Assembly (NCBI GenBank): GCA_023630585.1
Contig: CM042552.1
Location: forward strand, 15,758,001 to 15,822,000
Source of the DNA: Cranoglanis bouderius
Lineage: Eukaryota; Chordata; Actinopteri; Siluriformes; Cranoglanididae
Direction: 5' to 3'
DNA: 64,000 nt
Shown here: in pieces, positions 14,001-29,000 of the stretch
How positions within the stretch are numbered: position 1 is the first letter of the stretch
Layout of the letters: every line of letters begins with the position of its first letter
Program-made: the position numbers and the translations under genes
The notes under the pieces: model-generated
Database searches by the model: none
What the model was told of the DNA's origin: nothing
The model's input: only the letters and a program-made list of their open reading frames with translations

Positions 14001-17000
14001 ATGAAATGAATTATTTTTCATTGCCTTGCCCAAACATTCTCGAGGCTTAGGAGTGTACTATTGTGAATGTTTAGTTAGATGTAGGCTTTGATTAGAATTA
14101 GATATGGGCTATAATCTGTATTAAAACATGTTGTGTCCTCTCCTTTTTCATAAGTAGAGCTGAAAACTTTATGATGTACATCAGTTCCATTTCTAATTTT
14201 TTTTGTGTGTGTAATTGTTAATATTTGGCCATTGTTTTTTTTGTATTTATTTATTTATTTATTTATTTATTTATTTTACTTACCATATGTAACTTTGCTT
14301 GATTCTTCTACAGGAGAAAAACAATAAAAATAAGTGAATAATTAAATAAAAACCATCTGGTAGAGAAAGTGGATTGGCTCAAGCCACCTTTCTCTGAGCC
14401 AAATTATTAATTTCAAAATCACTTCTTGAAATATTCCCTATTTCTCCCATTCACTCACTGTTAAAGCTGTCTTGGAACTGTGGGGACTGGGCTTACATCA
14501 CTGAGTTCTTTCCTGTGCCAATCACATGGTTCTGGTTCTGTTGATGTCGTATTGCTTCTATTGGAATCTAATGGGTTCCATGTTCTTGCTGCTAGACACT
14601 GAAAGCCAGTGGCAGGTTTCTGGCTAATATTAAGTGATGTATGTGCTGTTTTTTCACCTGATGACGTGTTAATGAAATGAATTATTTTTCATTGCCTTGC
14701 CCAAACATTCTCGAGGCTTAGGAGTGTACTATTGTGAATGTTTAGTTAGATGTAGGCTTTGATTAGAATTAGATATGGGCTATAATCTGTATTAAAACAT
14801 GTTGTGTCCTCTCCTTTTTCATAAGTAGAGCTGAAAACTTTATGATGTACATCAGTTCCATTTCTAATTTTTTTTGTGTGTGTAATTGTTAATATTTGGC
14901 CATTGTTTTTTTTGTATTTATTTATTTATTTATTTATTTATTTATTTTACTTACCATATGTAACTTTGCTTGATTCTTCTACAGGAGAAAAACAATAAAA
15001 ATAAGTGAATAATTAAATAAAAACCATCTGGTAGAGAAAGTGGATTGGCTCAAGCCACCTTTCTCTGAGCCAAATTATTAATTTCAAAATCACTTCTTGA
15101 AATATTCCCTATTTCTCCCATTCACTCACTGTTAAAGCTGTCTTGGAACTGTGGGGACTGGGCTTACATCACTGAGTTCTTTCCCGTGCCAATCACATGG
15201 TTCTGGTTCTGTTGATGTCGTATTGCTTCTATTGGAATCTAATGGGTTCCATGTTCTTGCTGCTAGACACTGAAAGCCAGTGGCAGGTTTCTGGCTAATA
15301 TTAAGTGATGTATGTGCTGTTTTTTCACCTGATGACGTGTTAATGAAATGAATTATTTTTCATTGCCTTGCCCAAACATTCTCGAGGCTTAGGAGTGTAC
15401 TATTGTGAATGTTTAGTTAGATGTAGGCTTTGATTAGAATTAGATATGGGCTATAATCTGTATTAAAACATGTTGTGTCCTCTCCTTTTTCATAAGTAGA
15501 GCTGAAAACTTTATGATGTACATCAGTTCCATTTCTAATTTTTTTTGTGTGTGTAATTGTTAATATTTGGCCATTGTTTTTTTTGTATTTATTTATTTAT
15601 TTATTTATTTTACTTACCATATGTAACTTTGCTTGATTCTTCTACAGGAGAAAAACAATAAAAATAAGTGAATAATTAAATAAAAACCATCTGGTAGAGA
15701 AAGTGGATTGGCTCAAGCCACCTTTCTCTGAGCCAAATTATTAATTTCAAAATCACTTCTTGAAATATTCCCTATTTCTCCCATTCACTCACTGTTAAAG
15801 CTGTCTTGGAACTGTGGGGACTGGGCTTACATCACTGAGTTCTTTCCTGTGCCAATCACATGGTTCTGGTTCTGGTGATGTCGTATTGCTTCTATTGGAA
15901 TCTAATGGGTTCCATGTTCTTGCTGCTAGACACTGAAAGCCAGTGGCAGGTTTCTGGCTAAGATTAAGTGATGTATGTGCTGTTTTTTCACCTGATGACG
16001 TGTTAATGAAATGAATTATTTTTCATTGCCTTGCCCAAACATTCTCGAGGCTTAGGAGTGTACTATTGTGAATGTTTAGTTAGATGTAGGCTTTGATTAG
16101 AATTAGATATGGGCTATAATCTGTATTAAAACATGTTGTGTCCTCTCCTTTTTCATAAGTAGAGCTGAAAACTTTATGATGTACATCAGTTCCATTTCTA
16201 ATTTTTTTTGTGTGTGTAATTGTTAATATTTGGCCATTGTTTTTTTTGTATTTATTTATTTATTTATTTATTTTACTTACCATATGTAACTTTGCTTGAT
16301 TCTTCTACAGGAGAAAAACAATAAAAATAAGTGAATAATTAAATAAAAACCATCTGGTAGAGAAAGTGGATTGGCTCAAGCCACCTTTCTCTGAGCCAAA
16401 TTATTAATTTCAAAATCACTTCTTGAAATATTCCCTATTTCTCCCATTCACTCACTGTTAAAGCTGTCTTGGAACTGTGGGGACTGGGCTTACATCACTG
16501 AGTTCTTTCCCGTGCCAATCACATGGTTCTGGTTCTGTTGATGTCGTATTGCTTCTATTGGAATCTAATGGGTTCCATGTTCTTGCTGCTAGACACTGAA
16601 AGCCAGTGGCAGGTTTCTGGCTAATATTAAGTGATGTATGTGCTGTTTTTTCACCTGATGACGTGTTAATGAAATGAATTATTTTTCATTGCCTTGCCCA
16701 AACATTCTCGAGGCTTAGGAGTGTACTATTGTGAATGTTTAGTTAGATGTAGGCTTTGATTAGAATTAGATATGGGCTATAATCTGTATTAAAACATGTT
16801 GTGTCCTCTCCTTTTTCATAAGTAGAGCTGAAAACTTTATGATGTACATCAGTTCCATTTCTAATTTTTTTTGTGTGTGTAATTGTTAATATTTGGCCAT
16901 TGTTTTTTTTGTATTTATTTATTTATTTATTTATTTATTTTACTTACCATATGTAACTTTGCTTGATTCTTCTACAGGAGAAAAACAATAAAAATAAGTG

Positions 17001-20000
17001 AATAATTAAATAAAAACCATCTGGTAGAGAAAGTGGATTGGCTCAAGCCACCTTTCTCTGAGCCAAATTATTAATTTCAAAATCACTTCTTGAAATATTC
17101 CCTATTTCTCCCATTCACTCACTGTTAAAGCTGTCTTGGAACTGTGGGGACTGGGCTTACATCACTGAGTTCTTTCCCGTGCCAATCACATGGTTCTGGT
17201 TCTGTTGATGTCGTATTGCTTCTATTGGAATCTAATGGGTTCCATGTTCTTGCTGCTAGACACTGAAAGCCAGTGGCAGGTTTCTGGCTAAGATTAAGTG
17301 ATGTATGTGCTGTTTTTTCACCTGATGACGTGTTAATGAAATGAATTATTTTTCATTGCCTTGCCCAAACATTCTCGAGGCTTAGGAGTGTACTATTGTG
17401 AATGTTTAGTTAGATGTAGGCTTTGATTAGAATTAGATATGGGCTATAATCTGTATTAAAACATGTTGTGTCCTCTCCTTTTTCATAAGTAGAGCTGAAA
17501 ACTTTATGATGTACATCAGTTCCATTTCTAATTTTTTTTGTGTGTGTAATTGTTAATATTTGGCCATTGTTTTTTTTGTATTTATTTATTTATTTATTTA
17601 TTTTACTTACCATATGTAACTTTGCTTGATTCTTCTACAGGAGAAAAACAATAAAAATAAGTGAATAATTAAATAAAAACCATCTGGTAGAGAAAGTGGA
17701 TTGGCTCAAGCCACCTTTCTCTGAGCCAAATTATTAATTTCAAAATCACTTCTTGAAATATTCCCTATTTCTCCCATTCACTCACTGTTAAAGCTGTCTT
17801 GGAACTGTGGGGACTGGGCTTACATCACTGAGTTCTTTCCTGTGCCAATCACATGGTTCTGGTTCTGTTGATGTCGTATTGCTTCTATTGGAATCTAATG
17901 GGTTCCATGTTCTTGCTGCTAGACACTGAAAGCCAGTGGCAGGTTTCTGGCTAATATTAAGTGATGTATGTGCTGTTTTTTCACCTGATGACGTGTTAAT
18001 GAAATGAATTATTTTTCATTGCCTTGCCCAAACATTCTCGAGGCTTAGGAGTGTACTATTGTGAATGTTTAGTTAGATGTAGGCTTTGATTAGAATTAGA
18101 TATGGGCTATAATCTGTATTAAAACATGTTGTGTCCTCTCCTTTTTCATAAGTAGAGCTGAAAACTTTATGATGTACATCAGTTCCATTTCTAATTTTTT
18201 TTGTGTGTGTAATTGTTAATATTTGGCCATTGTTTTTTTTGTATTTATTTATTTATTTATTTATTTATTTATTTTACTTACCATATGTAACTTTGCTTGA
18301 TTCTTCTACAGGAGAAAAACAATAAAAATAAGTGAATAATTAAATAAAAACCATCTGGTAGAGAAAGTGGATTGGCTCAAGCCACCTTTCTCTGAGCCAA
18401 ATTATTAATTTCAAAATCACTTCTTGAAATATTCCCTATTTCTCCCATTCACTCACTGTTAAAGCTGTCTTGGAACTGTGGGGACTGGGCTTACATCACT
18501 GAGTTCTTTCCCGTGCCAATCACATGGTTCTGGTTCTGTTGATGTCGTATTGCTTCTATTGGAATCTAATGGGTTCCATGTTCTTGCTGCTAGACACTGA
18601 AAGCCAGTGGCAGGTTTCTGGCTAAGATTAAGTGATGTATGTGCTGTTTTTTCACCTGATGACGTGTTAATGAAATGAATTATTTTTCATTGCCTTGCCC
18701 AAACATTCTCGAGGCTTAGGAGTGTACTATTGTGAATGTTTAGTTAGATGTAGGCTTTGATTAGAATTAGATATGGGCTATAATCTGTATTAAAACATGT
18801 TGTGTCCTCTCCTTTTTCATAAGTAGAGCTGAAAACTTTATGATGTACATCAGTTCCATTTCTAATTTTTTTTGTGTGTGTAATTGTTAATATTTGGCCA
18901 TTGTTTTTTTTGTATTTATTTATTTATTTATTTATTTTACTTACCATATGTAACTTTGCTTGATTCTTCTACAGGAGAAAAACAATAAAAATAAGTGAAT
19001 AATTAAATAAAAACCATCTGGTAGAGAAAGTGGATTGGCTCAAGCCACCTTTCTCTGAGCCAAATTATTAATTTCAAAATCACTTCTTGAAATATTCCCT
19101 ATTTCTCCCATTCACTCACTGTTAAAGCTGTCTTGGAACTGTGGGGACTGGGCTTACATCACTGAGTTCTTTCCCGTGCCAATCACATGGTTCTGGTTCT
19201 GTTGATGTCGTATTGCTTCTATTGGAATCTAATGGGTTCCATGTTCTTGCTGCTAGACACTGAAAGCCAGTGGCAGGTTTCTGGCTAATATTAAGTGATG
19301 TATGTGCTGTTTTTTCACCTGATGACGTGTTAATGAAATGAATTATTTTTCATTGCCTTGCCCAAACATTCTCGAGGCTTAGGAGTGTACTATTGTGAAT
19401 GTTTAGTTAGATGTAGGCTTTGATTAGAATTAGATATGGGCTATAATCTGTATTAAAACATGTTGTGTCCTCTCCTTTTTCATAAGTAGAGCTGAAAACT
19501 TTATGATGTACATCAGTTCCATTTCTAATTTTTTTTGTGTGTGTAATTGTTAATATTTGGCCATTGTTTTTTTTGTATTTATTTATTTATTTATTTATTT
19601 TACTTACCATATGTAACTTTGCTTGATTCTTCTACAGGAGAAAAACAATAAAAATAAGTGAATAATTAAATAAAAACCATCTGGTAGAGAAAGTGGATTG
19701 GCTCAAGCCACCTTTCTCTGAGCCAAATTATTAATTTCAAAATCACTTCTTGAAATATTCCCTATTTCTCCCATTCACTCACTGTTAAAGCTGTCTTGGA
19801 ACTGTGGGGACTGGGCTTACATCACTGAGTTCTTTCCCGTGCCAATCACATGGTTCTGGTTCTGTTGATGTCGTATTGCTTCTATTGGAATCTAATGGGT
19901 TCCATGTTCTTGCTGCTAGACACTGAAAGCCAGTGGCAGGTTTCTGGCTAATATTAAGTGATGTATGTGCTGTTTTTTCACCTGATGACGTGTTAATGAA

Positions 20001-23000
20001 ATGAATTATTTTTCATTGCCTTGCCCAAACATTCTCGAGGCTTAGGAGTGTACTATTGTGAATGTTTAGTTAGATGTAGGCTTTGATTAGAATTAGATAT
20101 GGGCTATAATCTGTATTAAAACATGTTGTGTCCTCTCCTTTTTCATAAGTAGAGCTGAAAACTTTATGATGTACATCAGTTCCATTTCTAATTTTTTTTG
20201 TGTGTGTAATTGTTAATATTTGGCCATTGTTTTTTTTGTATTTATTTATTTATTTATTTATTTATTTTACTTACCATATGTAACTTTGCTTGATTCTTCT
20301 ACAGGAGAAAAACAATAAAAATAAGTGAATAATTAAATAAAAACCATCTGGTAGAGAAAGTGGATTGGCTCAAGCCACCTTTCTCTGAGCCAAATTATTA
20401 ATTTCAAAATCACTTCTTGAAATATTCCCTATTTCTCCCATTCACTCACTGTTAAAGCTGTCTTGGAACTGTGGGGACTGGGCTTACATCACTGAGTTCT
20501 TTCCCGTGCCAATCACATGGTTCTGGTTCTGTTGATGTCGTATTGCTTCTATTGGAATCTAATGGGTTCCATGTTCTTGCTGCTAGACACTGAAAGCCAG
20601 TGGCAGGTTTCTGGCTAATATTAAGTGATGTATGTGCTGTTTTTTCACCTGATGACGTGTTAATGAAATGAATTATTTTTCATTGCCTTGCCCAAACATT
20701 CTCGAGGCTTAGGAGTGTACTATTGTGAATGTTTAGTTAGATGTAGGCTTTGATTAGAATTAGATATGGGCTATAATCTGTATTAAAACATGTTGTGTCC
20801 TCTCCTTTTTCATAAGTAGAGCTGAAAACTTTATGATGTACATCAGTTCCATTTCTAATTTTTTTTGTGTGTGTAATTGTTAATATTTGGCCATTGTTTT
20901 TTTTGTATTTATTTATTTATTTATTTATTTTACTTACCATATGTAACTTTGCTTGATTCTTCTACAGGAGAAAAACAATAAAAATAAGTGAATAATTAAA
21001 TAAAAACCATCTGGTAGAGAAAGTGGATTGGCTCAAGCCACCTTTCTCTGAGCCAAATTATTAATTTCAAAATCACTTCTTGAAATATTCCCTATTTCTC
21101 CCATTCACTCACTGTTAAAGCTGTCTTGGAACTGTGGGGACTGGGCTTACATCACTGAGTTCTTTCCCGTGCCAATCACATGGTTCTGGTTCTGTTGATG
21201 TCGTATTGCTTCTATTGGAATCTAATGGGTTCCATGTTCTTGCTGCTAGACACTGAAAGCCAGTGGCAGGTTTCTGGCTAATATTAAGTGATGTATGTGC
21301 TGTTTTTTCACCTGATGACGTGTTAATGAAATGAATTATTTTTCATTGCCTTGCCCAAACATTCTCGAGGCTTAGGAGTGTACTATTGTGAATGTTTAGT
21401 TAGATGTAGGCTTTGATTAGAATTAGATATGGGCTATAATCTGTATTAAAACATGTTGTGTCCTCTCCTTTTTCATAAGTAGAGCTGAAAACTTTATGAT
21501 GTACATCAGTTCCATTTCTAATTTTTTTTGTGTGTGTAATTGTTAATATTTGGCCATTGTTTTTTTTGTATTTATTTATTTATTTATTTATTTTACTTAC
21601 CATATGTAACTTTGCTTGATTCTTCTACAGGAGAAAAACAATAAAAATAAGTGAATAATTAAATAAAAACCATCTGGTAGAGAAAGTGGATTGGCTCAAG
21701 CCACCTTTCTCTGAGCCAAATTATTAATTTCAAAATCACTTCTTGAAATATTCCCTATTTCTCCCATTCACTCACTGTTAAAGCTGTCTTGGAACTGTGG
21801 GGACTGGGCTTACATCACTGAGTTCTTTCCTGTGCCAATCACATGGTTCTGGTTCTGGTGATGTCGTATTGCTTCTATTGGAATCTAATGTGTTCCATGT
21901 TCTTGCTGCTAGACACTGAAAGCCAGTGGCAGGTTTCTGGCTAATATTAAGTGATGTATGTGCTGTTTTTTCACCTGATGACGTGTTAATGAAATGAATT
22001 ATTTTTCATTGCCTTGCCCAAACATTCTCGAGGCTTAGGAGTGTACTATTGTGAATGTTTAGTTAGATGTAGGCTTTGATTAGAATTAGATATGGGCTAT
22101 AATCTGTATTAAAACATGTTGTGTCCTCTCCTTTTTCATAAGTAGAGCTGAAAACTTTATGATGTACATCAGTTCCATTTCTAATTTTTTTTGTGTGTGT
22201 AATTGTTAATATTTGGCCATTGTTTTTTTTGTATTTATTTATTTATTTATTTATTTTACTTACCATATGTAACTTTGCTTGATTCTTCTACAGGAGAAAA
22301 ACAATAAAAATAAGTGAATAATTAAATAAAAACCATCTGGTAGAGAAAGTGGATTGGCTCAAGCCACCTTTCTCTGAGCCAAATTATTAATTTCAAAATC
22401 ACTTCTTGAAATATTCCCTATTTCTCCCATTCACTCACTGTTAAAGCTGTCTTGGAACTGTGGGGACTGGGCTTACATCACTGAGTTCTTTCCCGTGCCA
22501 ATCACATGGTTCTGGTTCTGTTGATGTCATATTGCTTCTATTGGAATCTAATGGGTTCCATGTTCTTGCTGCTAGACACTGAAAGCCAGTGGCAGGTTTC
22601 TGGCTAAGATTAAGTGATGTATGTGCTGTTTTTTCACCTGATGACGTGTTAATGAAATGAATTATTTTTCATTGCCTTGCCCAAACATTCTCGAGGCTTA
22701 GGAGTGTACTATTGTGAATGTTTAGTTAGATGTAGGCTTTGATTAGAATTAGATATGGGCTATAATCTGTATTAAAACATGTTGTGTCCTCTCCTTTTTC
22801 ATAAGTAGAGCTGAAAACTTTATGATGTACATCAGTTCCATTTCTAATTTTTTTTGTGTGTGTAATTGTTAATATTTGGCCATTGTTTTTTTTGTATTTA
22901 TTTATTTATTTATTTATTTATTTTACTTACCATATGTAACTTTGCTTGATTCTTCTACAGGAGAAAAACAATAAAAATAAGTGAATAATTAAATAAAAAC

Positions 23001-26000
23001 CATCTGGTAGAGAAAGTGGATTGGCTCAAGCCACCTTTCTCTGAGCCAAATTATTAATTTCAAAATCACTTCTTGAAATATTCCCTATTTCTCCCATTCA
23101 CTCACTGTTAAAGCTGTCTTGGAACTGTGGGGACTGGGCTTACATCACTGAGTTCTTTCCCGTGCCAATCACATGGTTCTGGTTCTGTTGATGTCGTATT
23201 GCTTCTATTGGAATCTAATGGGTTCCATGTTCTTGCTGCTAGACACTGAAAGCCAGTGGCAGGTTTCTGGCTAATATTAAGTGATGTATGTGCTGTTTTT
23301 TCACCTGATGACGTGTTAATGAAATGAATTATTTTTCATTGCCTTGCCCAAACATTCTCGAGGCTTAGGAGTGTACTATTGTGAATGTTTAGTTAGATGT
23401 AGGCTTTGATTAGAATTAGATATGGGCTATAATCTGTATTAAAACATGTTGTGTCCTCTCCTTTTTCATAAGTAGAGCTGAAAACTTTATGATGTACATC
23501 AGTTCCATTTCTAATTTTTTTTGTGTGTGTAATTGTTAATATTTGGCCATTGTTTTTTTTGTATTTATTTATTTATTTATTTATTTATTTATTTTACTTA
23601 CCATATGTAACTTTGCTTGATTCTTCTACAGGAGAAAAACAATAAAAATAAGTGAATAATTAAATAAAAACCATCTGGTAGAGAAAGTGGATTGGCTCAA
23701 GCCACCTTTCTCTGAGCCAAATTATTAATTTCAAAATCACTTCTTGAAATATTCCCTATTTCTCCCATTCACTCACTGTTAAAGCTGTCTTGGAACTGTG
23801 GGGACTGGGCTTACATCACTGAGTTCTTTCCCGTGCCAATCACATGGTTCTGGTTCTGTTGATGTCGTATTGCTTCTATTGGAATCTAATGGGTTCCATG
23901 TTCTTGCTGCTAGACACTGAAAGCCAGTGGCAGGTTTCTGGCTAATATTAAGTGATGTATGTGCTGTTTTTTCACCTGATGACGTGTTAATGAAATGAAT
24001 TATTTTTCATTGCCTTGCCCAAACATTCTCGAGGCTTAGGAGTGTACTATTGTGAATGTTTAGTTAGATGTAGGCTTTGATTAGAATTAGATATGGGCTA
24101 TAATCTGTATTAAAACATGTTGTGTCCTCTCCTTTTTCATAAGTAGAGCTGAAAACTTTATGATGTACATCAGTTCCATTTCTAATTTTTTTTGTGTGTG
24201 TAATTGTTAATATTTGGCCATTGTTTTTTTTGTATTTATTTATTTATTTATTTATTTATTTTACTTACCATATGTAACTTTGCTTGATTCTTCTACAGGA
24301 GAAAAACAATAAAAATAAGTGAATAATTAAATAAAAACCATCTGGTAGAGAAAGTGGATTGGCTCAAGCCACCTTTCTCTGAGCCAAATTATTAATTTCA
24401 AAATCACTTCTTGAAATATTCCCTATTTCTCCCATTCACTCACTGTTAAAGCTGTCTTGGAACTGTGGGGACTGGGCTTACATCACTGAGTTCTTTCCCG
24501 TGCCAATCACATGGTTCTGGTTCTGTTGATGTCGTATTGCTTCTATTGGAATCTAATGGGTTCCATGTTCTTGCTGCTAGACACTGAAAGCCAGTGGCAG
24601 GTTTCTGGCTAAGATTAAGTGATGTATGTGCTGTTTTTTCACCTGATGACGTGTTAATGAAATGAATTATTTTTCATTGCCTTGCCCAAACATTCTCGAG
24701 GCTTAGGAGTGTACTATTGTGAATGTTTAGTTAGATGTAGGCTTTGATTAGAATTAGATATGGGCTATAATCTGTATTAAAACATGTTGTGTCCTCTCCT
24801 TTTTCATAAGTAGAGCTGAAAACTTTATGATGTACATCAGTTCCATTTCTAATTTTTTTTGTGTGTGTAATTGTTAATATTTGGCCATTGTTTTTTTTGT
24901 ATTTATTTATTTATTTATTTATTTTACTTACCATATGTAACTTTGCTTGATTCTTCTACAGGAGAAAAACAATAAAAATAAGTGAATAATTAAATAAAAA
25001 CCATCTGGTAGAGAAAGTGGATTGGCTCAAGCCACCTTTCTCTGAGCCAAATTATTAATTTCAAAATCACTTCTTGAAATATTCCCTATTTCTCCCATTC
25101 ACTCACTGTTAAAGCTGTCTTGGAACTGTGGGGACTGGGCTTACATCACTGAGTTCTTTCCCGTGCCAATCACATGGTTCTGGTTCTGTTGATGTCGTAT
25201 TGCTTCTATTGGAATCTAATGGGTTCCATGTTCTTGCTGCTAGACACTGAAAGCCAGTGGCAGGTTTCTGGCTAATATTAAGTGATGTATGTGCTGTTTT
25301 TTCACCTGATGACGTGTTAATGAAATGAATTATTTTTCATTGCCTTGCCCAAACATTCTCGAGGCTTAGGAGTGTACTATTTTGAATGCTTAGTTAGATG
25401 TAGGCTTTGATTAGAATTAGATATGGGCTATAATCTGTATTAAAACATGTTGTGTCCTCTCCTTTTTCATAAGTAGAGCTGAAAACTTTATGATGTACAT
25501 CAGTTCCATTTCTAATTTTTTTTGTGTGTGTAATTGTTAATATTTGGCCATTGTTTTTTTTGTATTTATTTATTTATTTATTTATTTATTTTACTTACCA
25601 TATGTAACTTTGCTTGATTCTTCTACAGGAGAAAAACAATAAAAATAAGTGAATAATTAAATAAAAACCATCTGGTAGAGAAAGTGGATTGGCTCAAGCC
25701 ACCTTTCTCTGAGCCAAATTATTAATTTCAAAATCACTTCTTGAAATATTCCCTATTTCTCCCATTCACTCACTGTTAAAGCTGTCTTGGAACTGTGGGG
25801 ACTGGGCTTACATCACTGAGTTCTTTCCCGTGCCAATCACATGGTTCTGGTTCTGTTGATGTCGTATTGCTTCTATTGGAATCTAATGGGTTCCATGTTC
25901 TTGCTGCTAGACACTGAAAGCCAGTGGCAGGTTTCTGGCTAAGATTAAGTGATGTATGTGCTGTTTTTTCACCTGATGACGTGTTAATGAAATGAATTAT

Positions 26001-29000
26001 TTTTCATTGCCTTGCCCAAACATTCTCGAGGCTTAGGAGTGTACTATTGTGAATGTTTAGTTAGATGTAGGCTTTGATTAGAATTAGATATGGGCTATAA
26101 TCTGTATTAAAACATGTTGTGTCCTCTCCTTTTTCATAAGTAGAGCTGAAAACTTTATGATGTACATCAGTTCCATTTCTAATTTTTTTTGTGTGTGTAA
26201 TTGTTAATATTTGGCCATTGTTTTTTTTGTATTTATTTATTTATTTATTTATTTTACTTACCATATGTAACTTTGCTTGATTCTTCTACAGGAGAAAAAC
26301 AATAAAAATAAGTGAATAATTAAATAAAAACCATCTGGTAGAGAAAGTGGATTGGCTCAAGCCACCTTTCTCTGAGCCAAATTATTAATTTCAAAATCAC
26401 TTCTTGAAATATTCCCTATTTCTCCCATTCACTCACTGTTAAAGCTGTCTTGGAACTGTGGGGACTGGGCTTACATCACTGAGTTCTTTCCCGTGCCAAT
26501 CACATGGTTCTGGTTCTGTTGATGTCGTATTGCTTCTATTGGAATCTAATGGGTTCCATGTTCTTGCTGCTAGACACTGAAAGCCAGTGGCAGGTTTCTG
26601 GCTAATATTAAGTGATGTATGTGCTGTTTTTTCACCTGATGACGTGTTAATGAAATGAATTATTTTTCATTGCCTTGCCCAAACATTCTCGAGGCTTAGG
26701 AGTGTACTATTGTGAATGTTTAGTTAGATGTAGGCTTTGATTAGAATTAGATATGGGCTATAATCTGTATTAAAACATGTTGTGTCCTCTCCTTTTTCAT
26801 AAGTAGAGCTGAAAACTTTATGATGTACATCAGTTCCATTTCTAATTTTTTTTGTGTGTGTAATTGTTAATATTTGGCCATTGTTTTTTTTGTATTTATT
26901 TATTTATTTATTTATTTTACTTACCATATGTAACTTTGCTTGATTCTTCTACAGGAGAAAAACAATAAAAATAAGTGAATAATTAAATAAAAACCATCTG
27001 GTAGAGAAAGTGGATTGGCTCAAGCCACCTTTCTCTGAGCCAAATTATTAATTTCAAAATCACTTCTTGAAATATTCCCTATTTCTCCCATTCACTCACT
27101 GTTAAAGCTGTCTTGGAACTGTGGGGACTGGGCTTACATCACTGAGTTCTTTCCCGTGCCAATCACATGGTTCTGGTTCTGTTGATGTCGTATTGCTTCT
27201 ATTGGAATCTAATGGGTTCCATGTTCTTGCTGCTAGACACTGAAAGCCAGTGGCAGGTTTCTGGCTAAGATTAAGTGATGTATGTGCTGTTTTTTCACCT
27301 GATGACGTGTTAATGAAATGAATTATTTTTCATTGCCTTGCCCAAACATTCTCGAGGCTTAGGAGTGTACTATTGTGAATGTTTAGTTAGATGTAGGCTT
27401 TGATTAGAATTAGATATGGGCTATAATCTGTATTAAAACATGTTGTGTCCTCTCCTTTTTCATAAGTAGAGCTGAAAACTTTATGATGTACATCAGTTCC
27501 ATTTCTAATTTTTTTTGTGTGTGTAATTGTTAATATTTGGCCATTGTTTTTTTTGTATTTATTTATTTATTTATTTATTTTACTTACCATATGTAACTTT
27601 GCTTGATTCTTCTACAGGAGAAAAACAATAAAAATAAGTGAATAATTAAATAAAAACCATCTGGTAGAGAAAGTGGATTGGCTCAAGCCACCTTTCTCTG
27701 AGCCAAATTATTAATTTCAAAATCACTTCTTGAAATATTCCCTATTTCTCCCATTCACTCACTGTTAAAGCTGTCTTGGAACTGTGGGGACTGGGCTTAC
27801 ATCACTGAGTTCTTTCCCGTGCCAATCACATGGTTCTGGTTCTGTTGATGTCGTATTGCTTCTATTGGAATCTAATGGGTTCCATGTTCTTGCTGCTAGA
27901 CACTGAAAGCCAGTGGCAGGTTTCTGGCTAAGATTAAGTGATGTATGTGCTGTTTTTTCACCTGATGACGTGTTAATGAAATGAATTATTTTTCATTGCC
28001 TTGCCCAAACATTCTCGAGGCTTAGGAGTGTACTATTGTGAATGTTTAGTTAGATGTAGGCTTTGATTAGAATTAGATATGGGCTATAATCTGTATTAAA
28101 ACATGTTGTGTCCTCTCCTTTTTCATAAGTAGAGCTGAAAACTTTATGATGTACATCAGTTCCATTTCTAATTTTTTTTGTGTGTGTAATTGTTAATATT
28201 TGGCCATTGTTTTTTTTGTATTTATTTATTTATTTATTTATTTATTTTACTTACCATATGTAACTTTGCTTGATTCTTCTACAGGAGAAAAACAATAAAA
28301 ATAAGTGAATAATTAAATAAAAACCATCTGGTAGAGAAAGTGGATTGGCTCAAGCCACCTTTCTCTGAGCCAAATTATTAATTTCAAAATCACTTCTTGA
28401 AATATTCCCTATTTCTCCCATTCACTCACTGTTAAAGCTGTCTTGGAACTGTGGGGACTGGGCTTACATCACTGAGTTCTTTCCCGTGCCAATCACATGG
28501 TTCTGGTTCTGTTGATGTCGTATTGCTTCTATTGGAATCTAATGGGTTCCATGTTCTTGCTGCTAGACACTGAAAGCCAGTGGCAGGTTTCTGGCTAATA
28601 TTAAGTGATGTATGTGCTGTTTTTTCACCTGATGACGTGTTAATGAAATGAATTATTTTTCATTGCCTTGCCCAAACATTCTCGAGGCTTAGGAGTGTAC
28701 TATTTTGAATGCTTAGTTAGATGTAGGCTTTGATTAGAATTAGATATGGGCTATAATCTGTATTAAAACATGTTGTGTCCTCTCCTTTTTCATAAGTAGA
28801 GCTGAAAACTTTATGATGTACATCAGTTCCATTTCTAATTTTTTTTGTGTGTGTAATTGTTAATATTTGGCCATTGTTTTTTTTGTATTTATTTATTTAT
28901 TTATTTATTTTACTTACCATATGTAACTTTGCTTGATTCTTCTACAGGAGAAAAACAATAAAAATAAGTGAATAATTAAATAAAAACCATCTGGTAGAGA